The notes under the pieces were generated by a model, which did no database searches, was not told the DNA's origin, and saw only the letters and a list, made by a program, of their open reading frames with translations. From assembly GCF_905171765.1 (NCBI RefSeq), contig NC_053392.1, positions 38,763,114-38,827,113 of the forward strand: a DNA stretch of 64,000 bases. Reading direction: 5' to 3'. Shown piece by piece: positions 1 through 9,565 of the stretch. The DNA comes from Bufo bufo. Its lineage: Eukaryota > Chordata > Amphibia > Anura > Bufonidae. The position numbers and the translations under genes were made by a program. Position 1 is the stretch's first letter; each line of letters starts with the position of its first letter.

Positions 1-439
1 GGCTTTATTGAAAATAAAGCTGTAAAGCAAAAGTCCAAACGGATGGTGAAACCGAGCAGAGTCTTTGCGAAGCCAGAGGTCAGGAACCAGAAGGGTAGTC
101 AGACGAAGCCAGGATCAGGAACCAGCAGGGTAGTCAGACGAAGCCAGGATCAGGAACCAGCAGGGTAGTCAGACGAAGCCAGGGTCAGGAACCAGCAGGG
201 TAGTCAGATGAAGCCAGGATCAGGAACCAGAAGCAGCAGCAGTCTTAGAAGCATGTGAACACAAGAGGACCAAGCAAGGAACTGAAGCCACAGACCTCCT
301 ATATATATGAGCTAGGCATCCAGCTCCTCCCAGGGGAAGGAGGAGCCGCAGGGTGGAAGGCTACAAGAAACCCAGAAACCAAGATGGCCGCCAGCACATG
401 TCAAACGAAGGAGAGCAGCAAGCAGGTAAGACCATGACA
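1..439 (-). mobile_element. LTR (5' part; continues off the window edge)
   Basis: On the minus strand this begins TGTCATGG at 439, has a TATA-like run (about 296-310) and an AATAAA polyadenylation signal (complement of 4-9), which is the layout of a retroviral-type LTR. It cuts into the Penelope reverse transcriptase frame at 440. No coding region is visible, and the other end lies outside the window, so no target-site duplication can be checked. A 35-bp tandem repeat sits inside it. The family was not identified. The LTR call rests on terminal TG, TATA and polyA spacing and is moderately secure. Confidence 0.55.
69..235. repeat. 35-bp minisatellite, about 4.7 copies
   Basis: Units starting GAAGCCAG begin at 69, 105, 140, 175 and 210, so the period is 35-36 bp. 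The copies differ by a few substitutions. The array lies within the putative LTR downstream of its TATA-like box. Confidence 0.9.
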
Positions 440-974
440 GGATCCCTGTCTAATGGATGATATGTATCACGGTCAGATAATTGTGATAAAATTTCAGACA
501 CGTAATATTCCTTATCTAGCATTACCAAGGAGCCTCCTTTATCTGCAGGTTTGAAGATAACAGTTTTATCATCTAATATGGTATGTAATGCATTTCTTTC
601 TTCCTTTGATAAATTTTGTGCGATGGCCAAACCCTCATGACGGAAAACAGAAATGATTGCATCAAAATCTCTTTGCACCAAAGATATGTAGGTCTCAGCA
701 GGATGATGTATTTTTGGAGGCTGAAAACTACTCTTTAGTCTTAAGCCAAATTGATTCAAGTTTAAACCTGTTTGTGTAGGAATACTTGATGTGGAGACCG
801 ACATATCTTTGCCTGCAAAATGAGCCTTTAAACGTATGCTCCTAAAGAAACGGCGACAGTCCATATCAAATTGAAAGCTATCGAATGGTTCAGTAGGACT
901 AAATGAAAGACCTTTCTGTAGCAATTTTAACTGTGTAGGAGTTAAACTTTTGGATGATATATTATATAGCAAAG
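440..974 (-). pseudogene. Penelope-like element reverse transcriptase, N-terminal fragment
   Basis: The minus frame reads through LSKEERNALHTILDDKTVIF and then KPADKGGSLVMLDKEYYV. This is the conserved fingers region of Penelope-like element (PLE) reverse transcriptases (KPADKGG..V.LD..YY). The frame is broken at 439 by the LTR, so the palm (catalytic Asp motif), thumb and GIY-YIG endonuclease are missing. Its 5' end is out of frame with the coiled-coil ORF at 981-1670; a one-base shift near 975-990 separates them. PLE proteins copy RNA into target DNA and are usually one long ORF, so this is a dead fragment. Confidence 0.85.
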
Positions 975-980
975 TCTCAT

Positions 981-1670
981 TTATACCTGGGATCTCGTTG
1001 CCATCGGTGCTTGCGGCTCCCCTGTAGTGGCGTCCTGCTCTCCTGGTGTTCTTCCTCTTCGACGTCTTTGCCCTAAAAAAGACGCCGAGGGACGTTGATT
1101 GATGCTGTAATCGCTGCCAGATCCTGATGATTGGGACCCTCCACGGCGTGTAAAACGACGAACCAACGGATTAGCTGTGCCTGATGAGTCTTGCCATCTA
1201 TATACTCTATGATTTTGATAGTCCTCCAAATCTCTGGTATACTTCTTCCGTTTAGTGGCCTCAATGTCCTTTTGCAAATCGTTACAATTCTTCTCAATTT
1301 TTTGTTTTAAAGATGTAAGTTCCTCCAATGATAGAGCATCCTTTAATTGTTGCTCAATAGCACTTATCTGAATTTTGATTTCCACTATAGAGGTATTCAA
1401 ATGTTCAATGGTTAAAACCATCAGATCATACGAACATTTGTTCAATATATTAGCAAATTGTGTGCAATACTTTATATTATCACAGAAAAAGGTGGGTCTC
1501 AGATTTACCCTTAATCCTCGTGGGATCCTATGGTGTCTGCAATATTCGGCTAATGTAGCTGCATGCAACTCCCACGCTACCAGCCTCCTTGATTCCCTCT
1601 CCCACTCCTTACTGCGTGATTCAGTAGGCGGCGTCTTCAGGAACTCCGTGCTGGTGGTGACCTCAGACAC
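981..1670 (-). pseudogene. Penelope-like element 5' coding region (coiled-coil, basic)
   Basis: A 230-codon open frame lies directly upstream of the PLE reverse transcriptase remnant on the same strand. It contains a heptad-rich stretch around IEIQISAIEQQLKDALSLEE followed by an Arg/Ser-rich tail, and the segment RPTFFCDN..YC.QFANILNKCS. I read it as the N-terminal extension of the PLE protein or a separate ORF1. No ATG opens it: the frame is bounded by a stop near 1702, and GTG at 1670 is only a nominal start. It ends in TAA at 981-983, one frame off the reverse transcriptase. Whether that is a programmed overlap or decay cannot be told from one copy. Confidence 0.65.
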
Positions 1671-1745
1671 AATCTCCCGTGCTCTCTCCTCGCTGTATGC
1701 AAATTACATTTGTACGAAGGTGCTCGCGCTGTGATTCAATCGGAT

Positions 1746-2433
1746 ACAAACATAAGGAAACAGCCGGCACTCCTCTCTTGCGTCGTGGTGCTCGCGTCTA
1801 AGGTATGAAAAAACCCACTTCAATATTCAGAAAAAGACCGGCACTCACTATTAGCGATTCAGTTGGCTTTATTCAAAGCTCAAAGCATTAAAGGAAGCGA
1901 CACGTGTTTCGGCTCAACACTGAGCCTTTGTCAAGCATAGTGAATTGAATTACAAGGAAATTTAAATACAGCGCCATATCCGGCGTTCAGACGCGGTGAC
2001 GTCATACTGTCATGGTTACAATGTATACACAAAATGAATGAATGGTTACAACTGAAGACGGATCATCTCAATCTGTGATCACAATAGTAAATGGATACTT
2101 ATGAATATTTATACATGCAAAAAGAGATAAAGGAAAAAGGAAAAAAGGAATAAAGATGGCAGACATGTAGTGCAGTCAGATATATAGAACCCAATATAAA
2201 ATTAAAAAATTCATAATCAATATCTTGAGATATCTTCATCTCTTTCAACCTAAATAACTTTTATATAATGGCATTAATAGCAATATATTTCGCATTATTT
2301 TTGCATTATTTTCAGTATTTTCAATTTTCATTTTTTCTGTGACTAAAAAAGAAACAAAATTAATCAAACCAGCAATGCACAGCAAGTAAGGAATATTTAA
2401 AATATAATATTTGATACCTTATAGAAAAGAACT
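1746..2433 (-). repeat. PLE pseudo-LTR, left arm of 1.47-kb inverted repeat
   Basis: This 688-bp segment is the reverse complement of 2526-3213, with identical arm length and only scattered substitutions (for example in the A-rich stretch near 1890). It lies immediately upstream of the minus-strand PLE coding remnant and contains a degenerate hammerhead-like motif (1902-1934, minus) and AATAAA just beyond. This fits the promoter-bearing pseudo-LTR of that PLE. Confidence 0.85.
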
Positions 2434-2525
2434 AATGTAATGTAATGTTAAAAAAACGGGAAAGCTACTGGATTCACACTCTGCAGACTCTGGAACCCAA
2501 AGGTCTTAATCGAGACTATGAAGTG

Positions 2526-3213
2526 AGTTCTTTTCTATAAGGTATCAAATATTATATTTTAAATATTCCTTACTTGCTGTGCATTGCTGGTTTGATTAAT
2601 TTTGTTTCTTTTTTAGTCACAGAAAAAATGAAAATTGAAAATACTGAAAATAATGCAAAAATAATGCGAAATATATTGCTATTAATGCCATTATATAAAA
2701 GTTATTTAGGTTGAAAGAGATGAAGATATCTCAAGATATTGATTATGAATTTTTTAATTTTATATTGGGTTCTATATATCTGACTGCACTACATGTCTGC
2801 CATCTTTATTCCTTTTTTCCTTTTTCCTTTATCTCTTTTTGCATGTATAAATATTCATAAGTATCCATTTACTATTGTGATCACAGATTGAGATGATCCG
2901 TCTTCAGTTGTAACCATTCATTCATTTTGTGTATACATTGTAACCATGACAGTATGACGTCACCGCGTCTGAACGCCGGATATGGCGCTGTATTTAAATT
3001 TCCTTGTAATTCAATTCACTATGCTTGACAAAGGCTCAGTGTTGAGCCGAAACACGTGTCGCTTCCTTGAATGCTTTGAGCTTTGAATAAAGCCAACTGA
3101 ATCGCTAATAGTGAGTGCCGGTCTTTTTCTGAATATTGAAGTGGGTTTTTTCATACCTTAGACGCGAGCACCACGACGCAAGAGAGGAGTGCCGGCTGTT
3201 TCCTTATGTTTGT
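2526..3213 (+). repeat. PLE pseudo-LTR, right (inverted) arm
   Basis: Mirror image of 1746-2433 about an axis near 2479.5, with a 92-bp unpaired spacer (2434-2525). It contains the plus-strand hammerhead-like motif at 3025-3057 followed by AATAAA near 3086. Outside 3213 the two flanks no longer match. Inverted pseudo-LTR pairs are a known arrangement for Penelope elements. Confidence 0.85.
3025..3060 (+). ncRNA. degenerate hammerhead-ribozyme-like motif of PLE
   Basis: A hairpin GGCTCA-gtgt-TGAGCC is followed directly by GAAACACGTGTC, matching stem II and the GAAA core of the compact PLE hammerheads elsewhere in the window. The first core strand reads TTGACAA instead of CUGANGA, so C3 and G8 are lost and this copy should be inactive. 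The mirror copy is at about 1902-1934 on the minus strand. Confidence 0.5.
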
Positions 3214-3772
3214 TTACTGTATCGGATGTTTGATCCGTGGAAGATCTTGGCGTTGTCGCCACTATCTCCCCCTGTGCCGTTTCCGAAACACAAACCTGTT
3301 TCGTGGGCACCATACTGTTAGCACCAGGCCGTGACAGATTCGAGATGACCTGCTGCAAATCCGCAATGGTTTGCGTTTTTGCAGCCAGGTCCTCCCGAAG
3401 TTGAACAATCATGTTATCCATAGATACCGTATTGTTCCTGAACTGGTTTATCTCAGTGTACAGTCTGAGCAGTTCTTTATCCATGTCAGAGTAGAAACTC
3501 TCCTTGTCCGAGAGTCTAGACTCTAACACGCAAATTTCCCTGCCCCTCTCAACCGTACACTGGGATTTCTCTTGTAGTTGTGTTTGTAATGTGTGTAACT
3601 GTTTAATGTTCTCAACACAACAATTGCAGTGGAAGTTTGCAGTGTTGGAAACTTCCTCTGCCTTTGTTGTGCTGTTAAGTGTTTCCAGATGTTCCGGCTT
3701 CCAAATGATATCCTCAAAGGTGTGAACCAATTTGGCTAACATTTGGAGCCGTTTTTTGTTTTTTTTAAACAT
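3158..3772 (-). CDS. coiled-coil ORF, possible retrotransposon Gag/ORF1 fragment
   Basis: A 204-codon frame starts with ATG at 3772 and is rich in heptads across residues about 50-150 (QTQLQEKSQ, LSDKESFYSDMDKELLRLY, VQLREDLAAKTQTIADLQQV). It has a short Cys pair (NCCVENIK) and no membrane segment. The last ~20 codons lie inside the inverted PLE pseudo-LTR, so the present C-terminus was created by the junction. Upstream on the same strand (about 4343 onward) is sequence that looks like an LTR end plus primer-binding site, which would make this a Gag-like product of an LTR element. The family is not recognised, and a non-LTR ORF1 is the alternative. Confidence 0.4.
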   Translation of the reverse strand: MFKKNKKRLQMLAKLVHTFEDIIWKPEHLETLNSTTKAEEVSNTANFHCNCCVENIKQLHTLQTQLQEKSQCTVERGREICVLESRLSDKESFYSDMDKELLRLYTEINQFRNNTVSMDNMIVQLREDLAAKTQTIADLQQVISNLSRPGANSMVPTKQVCVSETAQGEIVATTPRSSTDQTSDTVNKHKETAGTPLLRRGARV

Positions 3773-4342
3773 ACTGCGATTAATGCAGAGTTTGTCATGA
3801 GCGTATGCCTAGTCCAATAAAGTGGACCATAGCAGCTCAGTGGATTTGTACATGGTGGGGATGATGGGGTTGTATGTGCTATGTTTGCTGAGGTGTTGCA
3901 GTGTGGCGAAGTTCATACTTACTTTTTGATGAGAGGTCATCTTCATTGGTGTCGTTGTTTGTTGTACTGTGTTGCTGCGTGGAGGAGGTCCTTCAATATT
4001 CAGAACGCCTTCTCCCGACCAGCCAGACGACTTCTGTTTGACTTCAATGACGATGGTTCTCTCTTCAGTGGTGTATGACTTCTCTCCAGTGGGCGTGTAA
4101 GGGAATCAGAAAATATTAATACAGAAAAATCAGAAAAGATTTTAGATTCTCTGCTATAGAGATTGCTCTGTGTCTGGTTCTGATTGAAAAAAAAAACGCT
4201 TTATTTGTACGAACTATCAGGCAATGGACGCTCAGAATCCACTGACCGCGTCCCTCCCGTCTGACTAGTTCACAGTGTAAGCGATTCTTTTCACCAAAAC
4301 CAAACACAGAAAACAAATTCTTAGCAGTGGGCCTGGCTCGCC

Positions 4343-5840
4343 AATGTTAAAGGGGATATTAATTATTGATATTTATGCAAATCTCACTATTTAATATTCA
4401 TAAATAGGCGTGAGTCGTCTTATGATAGCTCCGCCTATTTATGCCTTACTTAACAACAAATCGCTACTGATTGCCTTACACCAATCACTAAACTATCTGC
4501 ATGCGCCTTACTAACTCGCTACCAAGTACACGCTACACAAAGGGTATAAATAACACCGTATTTATTCATTCTTACAGAACATAACACATGTAATACACTT
4601 ATTATACAGTACAACAACACACTACAACTATTGCTGAGGCAACTTCCATATACAAGGAATATAAAGGTTTATAACTATATATTTCTATATCAAGGGTAAA
4701 GACTTATATAGTTACAGCGGCCCACAGCAATATGAATACACACACTATTACAACACACTAATACGGTTCTGACTACACTAACGCAGTCCCAAGTCCTCCC
4801 CAAAATCTAACTACAATTGCACTAATACACATACATACACTTTACCAGCAACCCACCCAATCCTGACAATATACTATCCCTACGGGGAATGACCAGAGGT
4901 TATGTCCTAGGGGAACACAGGGGATAGAAAAGGGGGGACTCAGGGCAGGAGAAGGTAAGGGTAACCAAGGGATCAGGGGGTGTATCAAGGATCCAGGGGG
5001 GGTATGTTGTAAGGGTTAACAGGAAGGGTTCGTTGGTGGTAGAGGGAATATTGTATGGGGGGAAATAGGGTGTAGCAGGGGGGTATATAGTTATACCAAG
5101 AGCAAGGGGGTATATAGTAGGGGGGTATCAGGGGGGTATATAGCAAGGGTGTATATACCGAGAGCAAGGGGGTATATAGTAAGCGTGTATATACCAAGAG
5201 CAAGGGGGTATATAGCAAGGGTGTATGTACCAAAAGCAAGGGGGTATATAGTAGTGGGGTATCAGGGGGTATATAGCAAGGGGGTATATAGTGCAAGGGG
5301 TATATAGATAGAGTGCAGGGGGGTATATAGGAGGGGATCAAGATACTTAGGGTCTAATGCGCGTTGTCCAGGGGTTGCTCGTTCGTCTAGGGATGATCCT
5401 CTCCGGCTGGGGCTCCGTTCAGAAGTGCCTCAGCGTAGCGCCGCCTGACTATTTAAGTTTGGTGGCGCTCGCTCCCGAGACAGCACGTCCGGACGTGCAC
5501 GTGCGCGCCGCCGGCCAGAACACGTGGGCCGGCGCGGTGATATGACGTCACCGCGCCTGCCCGCGCATCCCGGAGCGCGCTTCCAGGCGGAGGGTTCCTT
5601 TGATCCTCCGCCTGTAGCGCATCTGCATACCATGCGGTGCGATAATTATCACGCCGGATGTGTGCAGATAACAGAGGGAGGGACGTTTGTTCCCCTCTCT
5701 GTTAAGTTAACTATCCCCAACGGTTGGGGAGAGTTAAATACCAAAAGGCATCGGATCTCTATTGATCCCATGCCTTTTGAGGTCACCAGAGGCTGGACAT
5801 AATTGTCCAGCCATCTGGAGACCTTCTCATCCCCTGCAGG
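4343..5840 (-). mobile_element. probable LTR/promoter region of a minus-strand retroelement
   Basis: Reading the minus strand, sequence ending ..TTTAACA is followed by TTGGCGAGCCAGGC (about 4342-4329), resembling an LTR end and a TGG-starting primer-binding site, with the coiled-coil ORF downstream. Further upstream are a CpG-rich block (about 5350-5620), a TATA-like CTTAAATAG (about 5446) and low-complexity repeats. The outer LTR boundary is not defined, and no matching second LTR is visible. Treat it as a retroelement leader of uncertain class. Confidence 0.3.
4983..5330. repeat. GGGGGTATATA-rich tandem repeat
   Basis: Irregular units of about 15-30 bp containing AAGGGGGTATATAG repeat for about 350 bp. 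The long minus frame rich in Tyr-Ile-Pro-Pro is an artefact of this periodicity and is not called as a gene. Confidence 0.85.
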
Positions 5841-5853
5841 GATGCATGAGGAG

Positions 5854-5854
<1 letters not shown>

Positions 5855-5891
<37 letters not shown>

Positions 5892-5981
5892 GTTATATTT
5901 ATAAGTATATGCACATTCATGGATGTTTGGGGCACATCCACAAATATGCATACACACACACACAAGGGACAATAAGCCCAT

Positions 5982-6028
<47 letters not shown>

Positions 6029-6030
6029 GA
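5855..6030. repeat. two TA/AT dinucleotide microsatellites
   Basis: Alternating TA runs at about 5856-5887 and 5984-6023 flank a short unique segment. Open frames of alternating Tyr-Ile here are spurious. Confidence 0.9.
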
Positions 6031-6229
6031 GATGTATGCCTGTCAAGGAGGCCTACATATATCTCCATGTATATCCCCTGGTCCCACCTGGACGGGCCCA
6101 CAGTCAAGGGCCAATATACATGTATATATGTCAGGGCATATATACATATATATTTAAATATAACACTTCCTTCAACAAGGTCCCTTCAGTCAGCCTCCAT
6201 TCGAGAATTGGAGAATTAACCCAATTGGT

Positions 6230-6735
6230 ATAGTGTCTGGCAAATTCACTAATAAAAAACGTCTTATATACGACTTGTCAGCTCCGCATTCTTTAGCCGT
6301 CCCCAGTCTTAACTCATAAATACCTTCTGAAGAATTTGCCATGCAATATTCTTCCATAGACAAAGCCATACAAGTAATTCTGTCACTGGGTGAGCAAGCA
6401 TGGCTTTCCAAGGTAGATATTAAAGATGCCTTCAAACTATTGCCAATACATCCGCTTTTGTGGAGATGGCATGGTATCAAATGGCTAGGGTCATATTATT
6501 TCGCCAACAAGCTCACATTCGGGTCCAAATCAAGCCCGTGGTTATTTGACTAATTCGAAAAAAGTCTACACTGGGTCCTCGAGAATACATTTAATGCATA
6601 CCACGTAATCCATTACCTGGATGATTTTCTCCTAATCGAATCACAGTCTCACATCCCAGGTGACCTAGGAATGTTGCGTAGGGTATTCACAGAGCTCAGA
6701 GTACCAGTAGCAGAAAATATATTGACGGTCCCAGT
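6230..6735 (+). pseudogene. DIRS-like retrotransposon reverse transcriptase fragment
   Basis: The frames encode KKRLIYDLSAPHS, then LSKVDIKDAFKLLPIHP, LTFGSKSSPWLFD and HYLDDFLLIE. These are the reverse-transcriptase blocks of DIRS/Ngaro-type (tyrosine-recombinase) retrotransposons; YLDD holds the catalytic aspartates. There are stops after the leader and at 6550 (LFD*), and a frameshift near 6730 before the next block. The element is decayed and probably internally deleted. Confidence 0.85.
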
Positions 6736-6737
6736 AA

Positions 6738-7014
6738 AGTTTTGACCTTCTTAGGTGTGCAGTTAGACACGGTGAAATCACAGGCCAGCTTACCCGTGGA
6801 TAAGTTGTCAAGAATTAAGGAAGCAGTACACAGGTCAGCCCATTGTAAAATTACCACTAGGGCCCAACTTCAGAGTCTTCTAGGAATGCTGAACTTTGCG
6901 ATGCGAATAATTCCACAAGGTAGATCTTTTATTTCCAGGTTGCTTAGTTTACTGCATTCAGCCCCAGACCATGACATACAGGGTCAATGTTCAGAGATTT
7001 ATCCAATATGTTAG
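6738..7014 (+). pseudogene. DIRS-like reverse transcriptase C-terminal/connection block
   Basis: It continues the preceding fragment in another frame: TFLGVQLDTVKSQASLPVDK, then RAQLQSLLGMLNFAMRIIPQ. This matches the thumb/connection segment that follows YLDD in DIRS polymerases. RNase H and any methyltransferase-like domain are absent; the sequence jumps to the recombinase near 6985. Confidence 0.75.
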
Positions 7015-7493
7015 ATAAGGAACCTTTTGGCCGCTATACTAGCCTATTAATTAAAACAGCATTATACCTAAGCTTCTACGGCTTTCTAAGACCAGGGGAA
7101 TTTACCTGCGCGGCGTCATCTACCTCGGTTATTAGGAAAGAACATCTTAAATGGGTAGGCAACAAGTTCGTCCTCACCTTAGTACGTTCTAAAACCTCAC
7201 GGCCAGGCGAGATGGTAGAAATCAGCTACTTCCCGACGAATAACGAATGGTGTCCAGTAGCGCTTCTGTTTAGATGGTTGGATGTTAATTACTCTGCCCC
7301 AGCTGAGTCCCCCTTATTGACACATGAGGCAGCTCCTCTCAGTATCCAAACTTTTCTTAAATACGTCCGCACTCTACTGTCATCACTCGGGGTCGACCCC
7401 TTGACGATAACTGGTCATTCCATCAGAATAGGGGCCGCATCCGCGAATAATATACCTGTCCACATTATCAAGAGTGTGGAGGTCAGAGGATGA
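6987..7493 (+). pseudogene. DIRS-like tyrosine recombinase, partial
   Basis: An open frame of 168 codons with YLSFYGFLRPGEFT (first catalytic Arg) and ITGHSIRIGAASA (the HxxR box) has the signature of the tyrosine recombinase that DIRS elements use instead of a DDE integrase. The frame ends in a tandem repeat right after the HxxR block, so the catalytic Tyr is missing. It cannot be functional. Confidence 0.8.
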
Positions 7494-7848
7494 GAGTTAC
7501 ATAGTGGGATGAGCAGGGTCCACAGCAACACAGGATTTCAGGAGAGGAGTGAGCTGATCTTGTGGAGGTCATAGGGTGAGCGTTACATACTGGAAGGGGC
7601 AGGATCCAAGCAGCACAGAGTATTTCAGAAAAGGAGTGTGCTGATCTTGTGAGAGTGGGGGGTGGGGGTCACAGGCTGAGAGTTACATACTGGAAGGAGC
7701 AGAGTCCCCAGCAGCACAGTGTATTTCAGGAGAGGAGTGTGCTGATCTTGTGGAGGTCACAGAGTGAGAGTTACATACTGGAAGGAGCAGAGTCCCCAGC
7801 AGCACAGTGTATTTCAGGAGAGGAGTGTGCTGAGCTGTGTATCTAATT
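7475..7848. repeat. tandem repeat, about 4 units of 86-101 bp
   Basis: Four units share GAGAGTTACATACTGGAAGG and a closing GAGTGTGCTGATCTT block. They start near 7475, 7560, 7647 and 7749. The last unit runs into GCTGAGCTGTGTATCTAAT, the start of the 41-bp satellite found again at 10990-12475, so both arrays belonged to one repeat field before the hAT insertion. Confidence 0.85.
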
Positions 7849-8056
7849 CTATCATGTGTAATATAGTCTGCAGTGGCGTAACTATCGGGGAAGCAGCTGC
7901 TTCGGGGCCCGGGCTGCCAAGGGGGTGTGTGTGACAGTTTATTTTCAAGTTAGTTAAATATCGATGTCTTAATGTTCAGGGCCCCTTCACAGCAGCTGAC
8001 CAGGCCCCCTCGCTAATGTGATCTAATCTTACTGTCTCCTAAAGTCTTCTGATGTG

Positions 8057-8127
8057 TCTGGGATTCGAACCCACAACCTCCAATGTATCAGTGGCAAAGC
8101 ATTTACTCTCACAACCATAAAGGCTGC
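8057..8127 (-). repeat. tRNA-derived SINE-like segment, left inverted copy
   Basis: The minus strand reads GTGGGTTCGAATCCCA (B-box and T-arm form) preceded by an A-box-like TGGTTGTGAGAG..AAATG. The acceptor arms do not pair, so this is a tRNA-derived repeat rather than a functional tRNA gene. It forms an inverted pair with 8599-8672. Confidence 0.6.
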
Positions 8128-8137
8128 AATACAACTG

Positions 8138-8600
8138 ATTGAAAAAATATGAGACTTCTACTGTTATAGCTGGCTAAGTGTACATCTATACACATGACAG
8201 CTGCCCCAACACACCCAGCACTGCTATATCTCTATATGACAGCTGTCCCAGCACACTCAGCTCTGCTATATCTCTATATATGAGCAGCTGTCATGTGTAT
8301 AGATGTACACTTAGCCAGCTATAACAGTAGAATAGGAAAAAATATTCCAGCTCACCTAACTGGTCTGCATGTAATCCCGGCTCCAGAGGCCCTAGGGAAG
8401 TGTTCCCGTGGCAGGCAGAAAATAGAAAAGGAAGGGTCCCGGAGACAAATAATATCCTCTTTCAGCTCTTCTTTATTGGTTATGGACATCAACAGACATG
8501 ACCATCAGTTGCACGGCAGAATTGACGCGTTTCGGGTGAGTACCCTTAGTCGTAACCCATAACAGTAGAAGTCTCATATTTTTTTCTGTCAGCAGCAAGG
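8138..8600. repeat. fold-back segment split by a PLE insertion
   Basis: 8138-8203 is the reverse complement of 8285-8332 joined to 8571-8590. The right arm was interrupted by the short PLE copy at 8333-8558. Between the arms are two ~40-bp direct repeats containing CTGCTATATCTCTATAT. Confidence 0.8.
8333..8558 (-). mobile_element. short PLE-derived insertion with 12-bp target-site duplication
   Basis: A 226-bp segment is flanked by ATAACAGTAGAA at 8321-8332 and 8559-8570. On the minus strand it begins with a hammerhead-like remnant (GGGT-actc-ACCC-GAAACGCGTC, about 8519-8550) and then has AATAAA (about 8473-8478), the same order as the PLE pseudo-LTR ends elsewhere in this window. It is a severely truncated copy with no coding capacity. 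Confidence 0.8.
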
Positions 8601-8672
8601 CAGCTGTTATGGTCTTGTGGTTAAATGCTTTGCCTCTGATACAGAAGGTCGTGGGTTCAAATCCCAGCAGAA
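8599..8672 (+). repeat. tRNA-derived SINE-like segment, right copy
   Basis: GTGGGTTCAAATCCCA gives a T arm of 5 bp and a B box, with TGGTCTTGTGG as A box about 40 nt upstream. Acceptor-stem pairing is absent, so it is not called as a tRNA gene. Confidence 0.6.
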
Positions 8673-8827
8673 ACTTTTCTGAAATACAAGCACTGACTCC
8701 ATATATGGACATACAGGGCGGCACACAATACAGGGCGGGACACAGGAAGAGGCTGCATCGCATCGCTGACATGGAGGTAAGTAGAAGTGTTTATTTTTTT
8801 TAATACCCGACTGTTACTGCCATGGGG

Positions 8828-9565
8828 GGAGCGGGGGGCACTTGATACTGGCACATGGGGGGAGGGGGGGGTTGGCACCTGATACTGGCACATGGGGGGA
8901 GGCACCTGATACTGGCACCTGGGGGGAGGGGGGTTGGCACCTGATACTGGCACATGGGGGGGAGAGAGGCACCTGATACTGGCACATGGGGGGAGGCACC
9001 TGATACTGGCACCTGGGGGGGAGGGGGGGTTGGCACCTGATACTGGCACATGGGGGGGAGAGAGGCACCTGATACTGGCACATGGGGGGGAGGGGGGTTG
9101 GCACCTGATACTGGCACATGGGGGGGAGGCACCTGAAACTGGCACATGGGGGGAGGCACCTGATACTGGCATCTGGGGGGGAGGGGGGGTTGTCACTTGA
9201 TACTGGCACATGGGAGGGAGAGAGGCACCTGATACTGGCACATGGGGGGGAGAGGCACCTGATACTGGCACATGGGGGGAGGCACCTGATACTGGCACCT
9301 GGGGGGGGTTGTCACCTGATACTGGCACATGGGGGGAAAGAGGCACCTGATACTGGCACATGGGGGGGGGGGGGGGGTTGGCACCTGATACTGGCACCTG
9401 GAGGGGAGGGGGGGTTGGCACCTGCTACTGGCACATGGGGGGGGAGGGAGAGAGGCACTTCATACTGGCACTTTTTTGTGGGGGGGATGGCACTATGATA
9501 CTGGGACATTGGGGGGGGAGATGGCACGATGATACTGGGACATGTGGGGGGGGGAGGCACTTGAT
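8828..9565 (+). repeat. G-rich minisatellite (GGCACCTGATACTGGCAC units)
   Basis: More than 20 units of about 26-37 bp contain CACCTGATACTGGCAC separated by runs of 4-14 G on the plus strand. Unit length varies with the G tract. Every frame is open over long distances because of the periodicity, and none is a gene. A looser GGGGCACTATGG derivative continues to about 9870. Confidence 0.92.

Noticed and set aside
8599..8672. tRNA gene
   Set aside because: The B box and T arm are good, but the acceptor stem does not pair and a diverged inverted copy is present; it is a tRNA-derived repeat.
8657..9498. Long open frames (up to 254 codons) rich in Pro or Gly over the G-rich array
   Set aside because: They are open in several frames and on both strands because the tandem unit lacks stop codons; there is no domain, and the composition is that of the repeat.
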